From NCBI GenBank assembly GCA_964598225.1, contig CAZRBG010000093.1, forward strand, positions 1 to 16,927: a stretch of DNA of 16,927 bases, in the 5' to 3' direction. Origin of the DNA: SG8-4 sp964598225. GTDB lineage: Bacteria; Planctomycetota; Phycisphaerae; Sedimentisphaerales; Anaerobacaceae. The notes beneath the pieces are model-generated. The model saw nothing but the letters and a program-made list of their open reading frames with translations, was not told the origin of the DNA and did no database searches. The position numbers and the translations under genes were made by a program. Positions 1 through 7,400 of this stretch are shown here, one piece after another (positions within the stretch are counted from its first letter, which is position 1; each line of letters starts with the position of its first letter).

Positions 1-49
1 AGAACGCTGATTTGACCTTGAAAGTTATCCACGAAGTGACGAACATGTG

Positions 50-1033
50 CTAGGCGTGTTGCTCTCCAGGCCGGGACCGCCCGGTGGTCGGTGAAACGGC
101 CGGTTTGGCCGGTTTTTTCGCCGTGACCTGCTGCGTCTCGGGCTCGGGAGCAGTTATTCTGTCCATGAGCCATAGCTCGCCGAACATGATAAGCACGGCG
201 GCCGGCATCATCACTATCCCGGCGAAATCGTGGAAGAATGTCTCGGCCATCTCGCTGCTGGCCAGCAGAAACAGGATAGCGGTAACAACAAGCCGCAGGA
301 TATTGCAGATTACCGCAACCGGCACGCTCGACAGCAGCAGGACGCCCTTCTGCCAGCGCGGGCGCTTGACCATGTAGGCCATGAAGGCCGCCACGATGAT
401 AAAGGCCGTGAGCATTCTAAGGCCGCTGCAGGCCTCTACGACGGCCATTGGAATTTCGCCGTTCAGGGTTACCACGTTCCCTTGGCGGCTGACGCGGATG
501 AACGCCTCCAGGACGAATACCGCTCCCTGCGTGGCCATTGTCTGCAGCGGCCCGCTTATCGTGTTATGGACCTTGCCGGGGAACGGGACCATTAGAAACA
601 GGATCAGGACTATCCAGAAGACCGTGCGAAAGACCTGCAATCCCGCCACCAGCAGAACCAGAGCCGCTATTGCGAGCACCAGCGAATACCGCTGAGCCGA
701 TTCGAACATGAAAAGCAAGCCGTACGCCCGAGCCGCCACCGCCAGCAAAAGTACGGCAAGGGCGGGCCAGAACGGCTTGAGCGTACACTCGGCCAGATTT
801 TTCCTCTCGCGCCATACCAGGAAAATCGCAACAAGCGGAACGAGCTGCCCCGCCGAATAGTCGTCGTTTCGCTGCCATTCCTTGTACAGATCGAAGATCG
901 TAAACCAGTACGACCATACAGTTACGGCTATCAGCCCCAGGGCAATCAATCCAAGCCAGAGACGATCATCGCGAGCGCGGCTCTTGCCGGAAGATTGCAC
1001 GTTATGTCTATGAGTGATACGCTTTTCAGTCAC
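50..1033 (-). CDS. Exosortase (EpsH/XrtA-like transpeptidase)
   Basis: This is a polytopic membrane protein with about eight hydrophobic segments and the three conserved exosortase residues. Counted from the start chosen here, these are Cys202 in EACSGLR, Arg247 in CNILRL and His268 in FFHDFAG. Exosortases cleave C-terminal sorting tails of secreted proteins at the inner membrane, usually in bacteria that make exopolysaccharide. The open frame extends upstream to 1141, but those 36 extra residues are encoded partly by a GATAAG-type repeat (1079-1104) and overlap the four-helix-bundle gene. A GTG at 1033-1031 preceded by GAGG nine bases upstream gives a 327-residue protein and is the better start. 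The C-terminal 30 or so residues are a Pro/Lys-rich tail. EpsI is the next host gene upstream, which supports the assignment. I cannot tell which Xrt subclass this is. Confidence 0.93.
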   Translation of the reverse strand: MTEKRITHRHNVQSSGKSRARDDRLWLGLIALGLIAVTVWSYWFTIFDLYKEWQRNDDYSAGQLVPLVAIFLVWRERKNLAECTLKPFWPALAVLLLAVAARAYGLLFMFESAQRYSLVLAIAALVLLVAGLQVFRTVFWIVLILFLMVPFPGKVHNTISGPLQTMATQGAVFVLEAFIRVSRQGNVVTLNGEIPMAVVEACSGLRMLTAFIIVAAFMAYMVKRPRWQKGVLLLSSVPVAVICNILRLVVTAILFLLASSEMAETFFHDFAGIVMMPAAVLIMFGELWLMDRITAPEPETQQVTAKKPAKPAVSPTTGRSRPGEQHA

Positions 1034-1078
1034 GTTTGTTAGCCTCGTAATAATGCGGTTTGCTGCAGAGAAACAAGA

Positions 1079-1104
1079 AGATAAGAAGATAGGAAGATAA
1101 GAGG
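1079..1104. repeat. Left arm of 26-nt perfect inverted repeat around the four-helix-bundle gene
   Basis: This purine-rich block (units AAGATAAG, AAGATAGG, AAGATAAGAGG) is the exact reverse complement of 1520-1545, with 26 of 26 bases matching. The two arms enclose the 411-nt four-helix-bundle gene. On the minus-strand transcript they can pair to form a long stem with the gene in the loop. I saw no clear target-site duplication outside the arms. Confidence 0.9.
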
Positions 1105-1109
1105 GCCGG

Positions 1110-1520
1110 CTACAAGGCCCCGGATTTTTGTTGAGCTCCATAACAGAACTTCTCTGACTTATTCTCCATTGAGGTGAGCATTCCTATGATTTCCTCATAT
1201 TCCTGATCCAACCGAAGGAAAATGTCCTTTGAAATGTATCGGCAAGCGAGTGCGAATTCGAGCCAGCATTGGGTTTCTGAGGCTTCCTCCATCGAATCTG
1301 TCATCTTATTACAGAATACAGGCTCGTATTTCCTTTTCCGCCACCCTTCAGCGATGTTGGAGCATACCGACCGCGAGGCTCGGCGCATCTGGTCTACCAT
1401 GGAGTATTTCTCCTCGCTCGGAAAGCTCTTCGTAATCTCGAAAATCTCCATCGCAGCCTTAAACGCTCGCCTATAAACCTCGAGATCCCGAAAATGCCTG
1501 ATGTCCCTCTTTCGATCCAC
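1110..1520 (-). CDS. Four-helix-bundle protein (23S rRNA intervening-sequence protein family)
   Basis: A 136-residue protein with the typical start of the family, HFRDLEVYRRAFKAA, followed by RRASRSVCSNIAEGWRKRK and an amphipathic helical C-terminal half (SMEEASETQCWLEFA). This matches the four-helix-bundle family (PF05635/TIGR02436) first known from intervening sequences of Leptospira 23S rRNA. Its molecular function is unknown. The start is GTG at 1520-1518. The preceding AGGAAG, which serves as ribosome binding site, and the first base of the start codon lie in or against the right inverted-repeat arm. The stop at 1112-1110 lies 6 nt inside the left arm. The gene separates epsI (27 nt upstream) from the exosortase (76 nt downstream), where co-transcribed partners would be expected. 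Assignment to the family is secure; any role in polysaccharide export is not implied. Confidence 0.9.
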   Translation of the reverse strand: MDRKRDIRHFRDLEVYRRAFKAAMEIFEITKSFPSEEKYSMVDQMRRASRSVCSNIAEGWRKRKYEPVFCNKMTDSMEEASETQCWLEFALACRYISKDIFLRLDQEYEEIIGMLTSMENKSEKFCYGAQQKSGAL

Positions 1521-1545
1521 CTCTTATCTTCCTATCTTCTTATCT
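1520..1545. repeat. Right arm of 26-nt perfect inverted repeat, followed by extra repeat units
   Basis: This arm is the exact reverse complement of 1079-1104. Further imperfect CTTATCTTCCTATCTTCT units continue to about 1573. The EpsI stop codon (1550-1548) lies in these extra units just outside the arm, and the four-helix-bundle GTG start overlaps the inner edge. Both host genes stay intact if the segment 1079-1545 is excised from RNA or DNA. Confidence 0.88.
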
Positions 1546-1547
1546 CC

Positions 1548-2279
1548 TTATCTTCCTATCTTCTCCTCTTCTCGCCCTTGCTCGAACAGCCTCAGCACCG
1601 ACGAAGCTGAAAGGGCTGCAAAATCGTAAACCGATTCGCCCGCAGAGTTTAAGTCCTTGTTCGGCGTTACAGAAGCAGCAATCTGCACCTGGGCGACGTA
1701 GCCGACTGTGCCCGAGCCGCGCCACGCCTTTGACCGCAACAGTGAAACATCGTGCGAATACTCACCGTCCACGATATAGTAATCGAGGACGATAACTCTT
1801 TCTTTGTTGAGCGTGCCGCGAGAGAACTGCATGACGTTACACGGCAGCTCCGTCCCGTCGCTCAGGGCCAGCTCCGTATCGCGGCTGTCAATGAGCGTCC
1901 AGCCGGCGCCCGTATAGCAGACCTCAGGTCGGTGCGGCATCAAATCACGCGCTCTGACGCCGTAAGCAATGTAGAACCATACGGAATCCAGGCCGCCCGC
2001 CCTCGCATACCTGCGGCTGACGTGAGCATCGGTGTCGGTGGCTTCGACGATCTCTTCGGCCAGCGGCGCTTCCCGCCCGGTCCAGCCGCCAAACTTCGTA
2101 GGAAACCGCGCTAACGCCTCATCGGATATTGCAATAGTATCCACCGGAGCGGCCAGCCTGGCCGATTCAATGCGATATCCTATGCCGGTCGCAAGCATCA
2201 CGCTGCCTGCCGCTATCGCGGCAAAGAGCAACGGTCGCCTTTGTTGTTGTTTCTGATTTGTCATTTGCCGTGCTTTCAT
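1548..2279 (-). CDS. epsI: EpsI family protein (DUF3485), exosortase partner
   Basis: EpsI proteins accompany exosortases, as a separate gene or as a C-terminal fusion, and are linked to exopolysaccharide production and sorting. Seen here are an N-terminal membrane anchor (PLLFAAIAAGSVMLATGIGY), FGGWTGRE, and the hallmark HRPEVCYTGAGW followed by a beta-rich DUF3485 domain (VIVLDYYIVDGEYSHD). The open frame reaches GTG at 2333, but that codon and the next few lie inside the CACAGATT inverted repeat. I prefer ATG at 2279, preceded by AGG six bases upstream, giving 243 residues; ATG at 2264 is another option. The last seven residues (EEEKIGR) and the stop are encoded by the GATAAG-type repeat next to the four-helix-bundle cassette, so the native C-terminus has probably been changed. 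In transcription order EpsI precedes the exosortase, separated from it by the inserted small gene. Confidence 0.88.
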   Translation of the reverse strand: MKARQMTNQKQQQRRPLLFAAIAAGSVMLATGIGYRIESARLAAPVDTIAISDEALARFPTKFGGWTGREAPLAEEIVEATDTDAHVSRRYARAGGLDSVWFYIAYGVRARDLMPHRPEVCYTGAGWTLIDSRDTELALSDGTELPCNVMQFSRGTLNKERVIVLDYYIVDGEYSHDVSLLRSKAWRGSGTVGYVAQVQIAASVTPNKDLNSAGESVYDFAALSASSVLRLFEQGREEEKIGR

Positions 2280-2290
2280 TTGCTGCCTGC

Positions 2291-2304
2291 GCCGAAGCTT
2301 CGGC
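2291..2304. repeat. 14-nt perfect palindrome GCCGAAGCTTCGGC
   Basis: A perfect palindrome lies between the CACAGATT repeat and the preferred EpsI start. On the transcript it extends to a CCTGC/GCAGG stem with a small bulge. It could affect EpsI translation or be a remnant of the repeat cassette. There is no U-tract, so it is not called a terminator. Confidence 0.5.
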
Positions 2305-2318
2305 AGGACTTTTTTTTC

Positions 2319-2338
2319 AGCCACAGATTCCACAGATT
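2319..2338. repeat. Left arm of CACAGATT inverted repeat around first GxxExxY gene
   Basis: The arm reads AGCCACAGATTCCACAGATT and matches the reverse complement of 2738-2757 at 19 of 20 positions. A related CTCAGATT unit follows. The two arms enclose the GxxExxY gene at 2355-2723 and could form a stem on the transcript. CACAGATT repeats of this sort are scattered through many environmental bacterial genomes. Confidence 0.85.
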
Positions 2339-2354
2339 TCTCAGATTTGTATTA

Positions 2355-2723
2355 TTACAAGATCATTCGTTTTACTTCAACTGACCGGCCGAAATTGATG
2401 ATTAAGCCCACTTCCAATCCATTGGCTTTCAAGTAGTTAAGCAATTGTGCCTCGAAAACACTGGTGTAGCTTTCAACAGCTTTAATCTCAACTATCACTT
2501 TATTTTCAACCAGAAGATCAAGGGAAAAATCGCCGACAACCTGACCGTCGTAACATACCTGGACAGATTTCTCATATTCTACGTTGTAACCTCTTTTAGC
2601 AAGCTCTATGAATAGTGACTTGTGATACACCTTCTCCAGGAATCCATACCCAAGAGAGTTATGAACGGTATGGGCCGCATTAATAATCTTGCTGGTAAGT
2701 TCTTTGTATTTATACTCAACCAT
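2355..2723 (-). CDS. GxxExxY protein (PD-(D/E)XK nuclease-like)
   Basis: A 122-residue protein with the defining motif GFLEKVY at residues 27-33, which gives the family its name (TIGR04256/PF13366). A PD-(D/E)XK-like core follows, with Asp69 in LDLLVE and Glu79-Ile-Lys81 in VEIKAVE. The C-terminus AQLLNYLKANG...GLIINFG is typical, and the length is close to the usual 125 or so. The family is predicted to be nuclease-like; no biochemical role is assumed. The start ATG lies 15 nt from the right inverted-repeat arm, and no clear Shine-Dalgarno sequence is visible. The gene is wedged between UDP-glucose dehydrogenase (45 nt upstream) and EpsI (75 nt downstream). It is AT-rich compared with both neighbours, consistent with separate origin. 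Confidence 0.92.
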   Translation of the reverse strand: MVEYKYKELTSKIINAAHTVHNSLGYGFLEKVYHKSLFIELAKRGYNVEYEKSVQVCYDGQVVGDFSLDLLVENKVIVEIKAVESYTSVFEAQLLNYLKANGLEVGLIINFGRSVEVKRMIL

Positions 2724-2737
2724 ATTTTTTACAGTGT

Positions 2738-2757
2738 AATCTGTGAAATCTGTGGCT
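2738..2757. repeat. Right arm of CACAGATT inverted repeat
   Basis: The arm reads AATCTGTGAAATCTGTGGCT and pairs with 2319-2338 with one mismatch. Just outside it, TAATACAAAT (2757-2766) is also the reverse complement of ATTTGTATTA (2345-2354), which lies just inside the left arm, so the symmetry is offset at the edges. Confidence 0.85.
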
Positions 2758-2768
2758 AATACAAATTG

Positions 2769-4097
2769 CTATACTATATATTTCGATTCTTCCATGTTTG
2801 CTCTGCCCACACAGTGATATTCGATCCCGGCCTTGCGAACGTACTTGGGATCATACAGATTGCGGCCGTCGAAAACAACCGGGCGGGCGAGCTTGTCGGC
2901 AATCAACCCAAAATCCGGATTCCTGAACTGCTGCCAATCCGTCAGGACGACCAGCCCGTCGGCCCCTTCGAGCGTTTCATAGAAGTCCTTGCAGAATCTC
3001 ACCTTATCATCCAAGAGGGCTTGCGACGTCTTCATCGCCTCCGGATCGTAAGCTCTTACGGCAATCCCCGCTTTGAGAAACTCTTCGACACAGTAGATCG
3101 CGGGTGACTCACGAACATCGTCGGTGCGGGCCTTGAAAGCCAGGCCCCACACAGCCAGAGTCGTTTCAGCGGCCTTCTCCCGGTAGTAGTCCAAGATGCG
3201 GCGTGCGAAACGCTCGCGCTGCCGCAGGTTCACATCCTTGGCCGCCTTGATGATTTCCATCGAAATGCCATTCAAATCGCCGGTGTGTATCAAAGCTCGG
3301 ACGTCTTTCGGGAAACAACTGCCGCCGAATCCCACGCCGGCATACAGAAAAGCCGTGCCGATCCGCCCGTCGCTACCTATTCCGGCGCGAATCAGTTCGA
3401 TATCCGCTCCCACCTCTTCGCAGAGCACGCTGAGCTCATTCATAAATGAGATGCGGGTCGCCAACATGCAGTTGGCCGCATATTTGGTCAATTCCGCACT
3501 GGTGGGATCCATGAAAATCATTCGGTCGCCGCGGCGCATCAGAGGAGAGTAGAGATGCCGCATGATTTCCCGCACCTTCGGATCATCGGCCCCGACGATC
3601 ACCCGCTCGGGCTTCATGAAATCGTCAACAGCCGAGCCTTCCTTGAGAAACTCCGGATTGCTGACGTAATCGAACGGCTGGTTGGTATTCTCAGCCACGA
3701 CTTTGCTGACTTTCCTGTGCGTCCCCAGTGGAACTGTGCTCTTGGTAATGATAATTCGATATCCGGTCATGGCCTTGGCAATGTCTTCAGCCACGGTAAG
3801 TACGGCCGATATGTCGGCCGAGCCATCATCGGCGCTCGGAGTTCCCACGGCAATAAACAGCAGCAGCGATTTGTCGACCGCTTGCTCCAGCGACGTCGTG
3901 AACCGCAGACGCCCGGTGGACCGCGTCCTTCTAACAATCTCGGTCAATCCGGGCTCGTAGATGGGTATGATGCCGTCGTTCAGATCACGGATCTTGTCCT
4001 CATTATTGTCCACACAAATCACATCGGTCCCGGAATCAGCCAAACAGGCCGCCGTCACCAATCCGACATAACCAACACCAATAACGCCAACTTTCAC
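2769..4097 (-). CDS. UDP-glucose/GDP-mannose dehydrogenase family protein (UDP-glucose 6-dehydrogenase)
   Basis: A cytoplasmic enzyme that oxidises a nucleotide sugar twice with NAD+, most often UDP-glucose to UDP-glucuronate, supplying a precursor for acidic polysaccharides. Counted from the start chosen here, an N-terminal Rossmann motif GVGYVG (residues 7-12) is followed by SNPEFLKEGSA with Glu149, the Lys205/Asn209 region (LTKYAANCM), and the catalytic GFGGSCFPKD with Cys261 and Lys264. A second Rossmann domain follows (LAVWGLAFKARTDDVRESP). At 442 residues it has normal length. The start is GTG at 4097-4095, with a strong GGGAGG (4107-4112) nine bases upstream, so the open frame to 4232 is not the true start. 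The annotation could also be GDP-mannose dehydrogenase; the UDP-glucose form is likelier from motif spacing and context. Confidence 0.95.
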   Translation of the reverse strand: MKVGVIGVGYVGLVTAACLADSGTDVICVDNNEDKIRDLNDGIIPIYEPGLTEIVRRTRSTGRLRFTTSLEQAVDKSLLLFIAVGTPSADDGSADISAVLTVAEDIAKAMTGYRIIITKSTVPLGTHRKVSKVVAENTNQPFDYVSNPEFLKEGSAVDDFMKPERVIVGADDPKVREIMRHLYSPLMRRGDRMIFMDPTSAELTKYAANCMLATRISFMNELSVLCEEVGADIELIRAGIGSDGRIGTAFLYAGVGFGGSCFPKDVRALIHTGDLNGISMEIIKAAKDVNLRQRERFARRILDYYREKAAETTLAVWGLAFKARTDDVRESPAIYCVEEFLKAGIAVRAYDPEAMKTSQALLDDKVRFCKDFYETLEGADGLVVLTDWQQFRNPDFGLIADKLARPVVFDGRNLYDPKYVRKAGIEYHCVGRANMEESKYIV

Positions 4098-4106
4098 GTG
4101 ATCGAA

Positions 4107-4112
4107 CCTCCC
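4107..4112 (-). promoter_or_regulatory. Ribosome binding site that fixes the sugar dehydrogenase start
   Basis: GGGAGG on the minus strand lies nine bases upstream of GTG at 4097. It rules out the longer frame, whose first 45 codons run through two interspersed palindromes. Confidence 0.8.
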
Positions 4113-4120
4113 AAACAGGT

Positions 4121-4152
4121 TACTTGCAAGTAGCACGGGCGTCTCGCCCGTG
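4121..4152. repeat. Paired palindromes upstream of the sugar dehydrogenase
   Basis: TACTTGCAAGTA (4121-4132) is a perfect 12-nt palindrome. It is followed directly by CACGGGCG-TCT-CGCCCGTG (4134-4152), a hairpin with an 8-bp stem and 3-nt loop. This is a REP-like interspersed element of a type common in planctomycete and other environmental genomes. Confidence 0.75.
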
Positions 4153-4214
4153 AAAACGATAGATTGCAGGGCCAAGCCTGTTCCGAGCAGAGTCGAGGGG
4201 ATGGCCGTGCGAAT

Positions 4215-4233
4215 CATGGGCAAGATGCCCATG
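4215..4233. repeat. REP-like hairpin CATGGGCA-AGA-TGCCCATG
   Basis: An 8-bp perfect stem and 3-nt loop, followed by CTAC. The geometry is the same as at 4134-4152 but the sequence differs, which suggests the same kind of interspersed element. It lies in the 392-nt gap between the secreted protein and the sugar dehydrogenase. Confidence 0.75.
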
Positions 4234-4382
4234 CTACGGCATCGTCACTTCTCAAACCCCTCTTACACAAAGGATGTTACAGCAGACTTGGATTTATCAC
4301 AACGGCAAAATTGAAGGAAGCCTGATACAATAATGGCCGATGAACATCTAATTCCCGCTCGCGCAACCGCCAGTACACAAGA

Positions 4383-4399
4383 CGGGCAACATGTGCCCG
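4383..4399. repeat. REP-like hairpin CGGGCA-ACATG-TGCCCG
   Basis: A 6-bp GC-rich stem with a 5-nt loop. It is the third GC-rich hairpin in the same intergenic gap. No gene is visible between 4234 and 4489. Confidence 0.5.
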
Positions 4400-4451
4400 A
4401 GGTACAGGTGCCTCAGGTTCAAGTTGCCAATCCTACCGTTTGTTCGTTGTC

Positions 4452-4471
4452 ATTCCCGCGAAGGCGGGAAT
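4452..4471. repeat. REP-like hairpin ATTCCCGC-GAAG-GCGGGAAT
   Basis: An 8-bp perfect stem with a 4-nt loop, within GTCATTCCCGC...GGGAATCCA, a very widespread bacterial interspersed repeat. It lies 18 nt beyond the stop of the giant secreted protein, so it may protect or end that transcript. It has no U-tract of a classical terminator. Confidence 0.75.
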
Positions 4472-4489
4472 CCATATGATGCCGCGCAC

Positions 4490-7400
4490 TCATTTTACGC
4501 TGCGCATTCCTCTTCGGTCCTTCAGTTTTAGAACGAACATAAACAGCCCTAACACCGCGTACGGGAGGAAATACTCGAGCATATTCCCCTCGCGTGAAGG
4601 ATCAGACAGCATACAACCGCCGCCTCCACCTCCGCTGCTTGAACTGGTGGTGCTGCTGGTGGCCGTAGTTCCCCCCAAGGCATAGTACGGCGTCAGGTGT
4701 GTCGTTGTGAAGCGAAGGGCATGAAGATTCGAGCTTATCTCGATGATCTCAATATTGTTTATCCCCTGCCGGCTCATTGCGCCGGTAACTGAGTTATACC
4801 AGTACGGAGTCGGCGTGACGGACTCGCTTGCAACCTCGTACGGCAGCGTTATCGTCACCGGCGAGTTGAACTCCATTCCGCTCGGACTGAATTCAAACCC
4901 GTTCAGGAAAGACAGCGTGCTGTCGTGCGGGTTCTCAACTCTGCTCACAGAAATCGTAGCATCATACGGGCACGCACCCGCAGGCAGGGCTACGGACACA
5001 TCGTCAACACTTGTTATGCTCTGTTCATCGGCTGTTCCGATTGTGCCGCCCGAAGAAGCATCGATCAGGCCGGAGGCCAGTGCGGTCGATTCGGCACAGG
5101 TGCTCGCTGCATAATAGATAGCGCTATTCGTGCCCCGATCGTCGGTCCAGACGATATAGGGGTAGCCGGATTGGTCTATACATATTGCAGGCTCGGTCTG
5201 GTTCGAGTTGGTGCTTCCGTCGCCAACGAACACGTTCGTGCCGGAGCCGGAGTCAACTTGAACCATGTAAATATCCGTATCGCCCGTGCCGCCCGCGACA
5301 TTCCTCTCATCCTGCCAGCAGGCAAAAACATTCAGGGTTGCGCCGGTTCCGGTAACTGCCACGGAAGGCGATACCTGAGCCGCACCTGAAGTATCGTCCA
5401 CAAAGTTGCTTCCCGCTAACGGGCTGGCCGGCAAACCGCTTGAAGAGCCATAGTAAATATCGCCGTTATTCGAAGCCTGATCGACCCACAATATATGCAG
5501 CACCGAACCGGATGACTCGACCGCAATTACAGGACTCGATTGATTTGCAGCTTTGGCAACTACCGGAACGTTCGTCCAGGGGCTGCCGGCAGCACCGTAA
5601 ATATCGGTGCCGTTGGCGGTGTTCCTTGCGTCGGTCCAGAGCAGATAGACCGCATTGGAAGAATTCACCGCAATCGCCGGTTGCGTCTGAGCGGCAGGAT
5701 CGGAGGTTACCTGGGATATGGTATTCGTCGCAAAAGCATCGCTGGACTCGGCAATGTAGATGTCATAACCGCCCGCACGCTCATCCTGCCAGGCAACATA
5801 CGCACGATTGGGAGATTGACTGCCTACCGCCACTACCGGATTGGTCTGATTGAAAGTCTCCTGCTCGTCCGCATCGGCTATCCGCCGCTGGGTGGTCCAG
5901 TTGGTCCCGTCCGCAGAGGTCGAACCGTAGATATCCCAGTTTCCACGCCTGTTGTCCTCCTCAGGGAGTCCCCAGGACTGCCAGACGACGTGAAGCGTGC
6001 CATCCGAGCCAACTGCGATTGCCGGATTGGCCTGATCCGTAAGGTCGGTTGTGAGTCGAACGCCCGCGCTGAAACTATCCTGCCCCGCTGCGAGCTTGCC
6101 AACAAAGATATCCCTGTTGCCGACAGGTCCGACGTCCCAGGCAACCCATATATTGCCGCTGCTGTCGCAGGCCGTTGCGGCTGTGTCGTTGTCGAAACTT
6201 TCCAGTCCGGAGCTGACCTGCTTGTTCGCACCGAAAGAACGCATCTCCGTACGGAACGAGTAGGTCTGCTGGTCCATCACAACTCCACCCAGGTCCGCAG
6301 CATTAACGGCAACGGTCTGAAGCTCATCGTAGTCAAAAGGCTGATCCGCCTGGAATGCGTACGTGTAATCGTTGATATTGCCCGTCCTGCGGCAGGTACC
6401 GCGCGCGCTGTCGTAGCTTGACACATCGCCGTTGTGTATTACCACGTCATGCAGCCTGATCTGAACGGTGCTCGCAGCAACGCCAATCCCGGCATCGGTA
6501 ACATGCAGAATCACCAAACTATCCAGCGGCGCCTGAATCGACCCCGCAGCCGGCGAGAGACCGGAAATCGTCGGAGCAACTCCATCCTGCCGACCGAAAT
6601 TAGCCGCAAGGGTATAGCCTGCATCCACCGTAACCGTCGTGCTTGCCGAATTCGGATTCGCTACTTTGCCGGCGTTCACCGCCGTCCCGGTCCAGTTCAC
6701 GAAGTAGTAATCGTTCGCCGGCGTCGCCTGTACAGAGACGTTGGAGTTATAGTCGTAGGTAAAGGAGCCCTCTCCGGGACTACTTACCGAGCCGCCGGTC
6801 GTCGACGAAACCGTCAAAGTATTCTGATCGAGAGCGAAATTCGCCTGAATCGAATAGGCTGCATCCATCGTAACAGTAGTGCTCGCCGAACCGGCGTTGG
6901 CGACCTTGCCCGCGTCAACGGCGGTCCCCGTCCAGTTCACAAAGTGGTAATTAGCCGACGCAGCGGCCACCACAGACGCGGAAGCCCCCTGATCGTACGC
7001 ATAAGTCCCCTCGCCGGGCGTGGTCACAGACCCGCCGGAGTTCGACGACGTCGTCAGGTTGTGCTGATCGATTGCGAAATTGGCCACAAGCGTATAGTCG
7101 GAATCTATCGTCACCGTTGTGCTGGCCGAATCCGGAGCAGCCACCTTACCAGCATCAACAGCCGTTCCCGTCCAGCTCATAAAGTGATAATTTGCGGCTG
7201 GTGCCGCCTGGATCGACACGGCAACCTGGTCGTCGTACAAATAGGCCCCTTCCCCGGGAGCGGTTACAGAACCGCCACTTGTTGAAGAGACCGTCAAAGT
7301 GTGATAGTCCGTATCAAAATTCGCAACAAGAGTATAACCAGAATCCACCGTTACTGTGGTACTGGCCAACGTAGGATCCGCAACCTTACCATTGTCCACA

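Noticed and set aside
1..46. Possible start of a further minus-strand gene (ATG at 46, MFVTSWITFKVKSAF to the edge)
   Set aside because: Only 15 codons are present, and no well-placed ribosome binding site is seen (GGAGAG is about 15 nt away).
1079..1545. Insertion sequence or MITE with transposase-type ends
   Set aside because: There is no transposase and no visible target-site duplication, and the arms consist of short purine-rich units. It is kept as a repeat cassette without claiming a transposition mechanism.
4098..4232. 45-residue N-terminal extension of the sugar dehydrogenase
   Set aside because: It is translated from two REP-like palindromes, and a strong GGGAGG sits before the GTG at 4097, where the family normally begins.
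5540..6421. Long plus-strand open frame opposite the secreted-protein gene
   Set aside because: It is rich in Arg/Gly/Ile, has no recognisable domain, and lies wholly antisense to a well-supported coding region. The neighbouring frame at 6434-7285 is rejected for the same reason; it repeats with the antisense of the InlB repeats.
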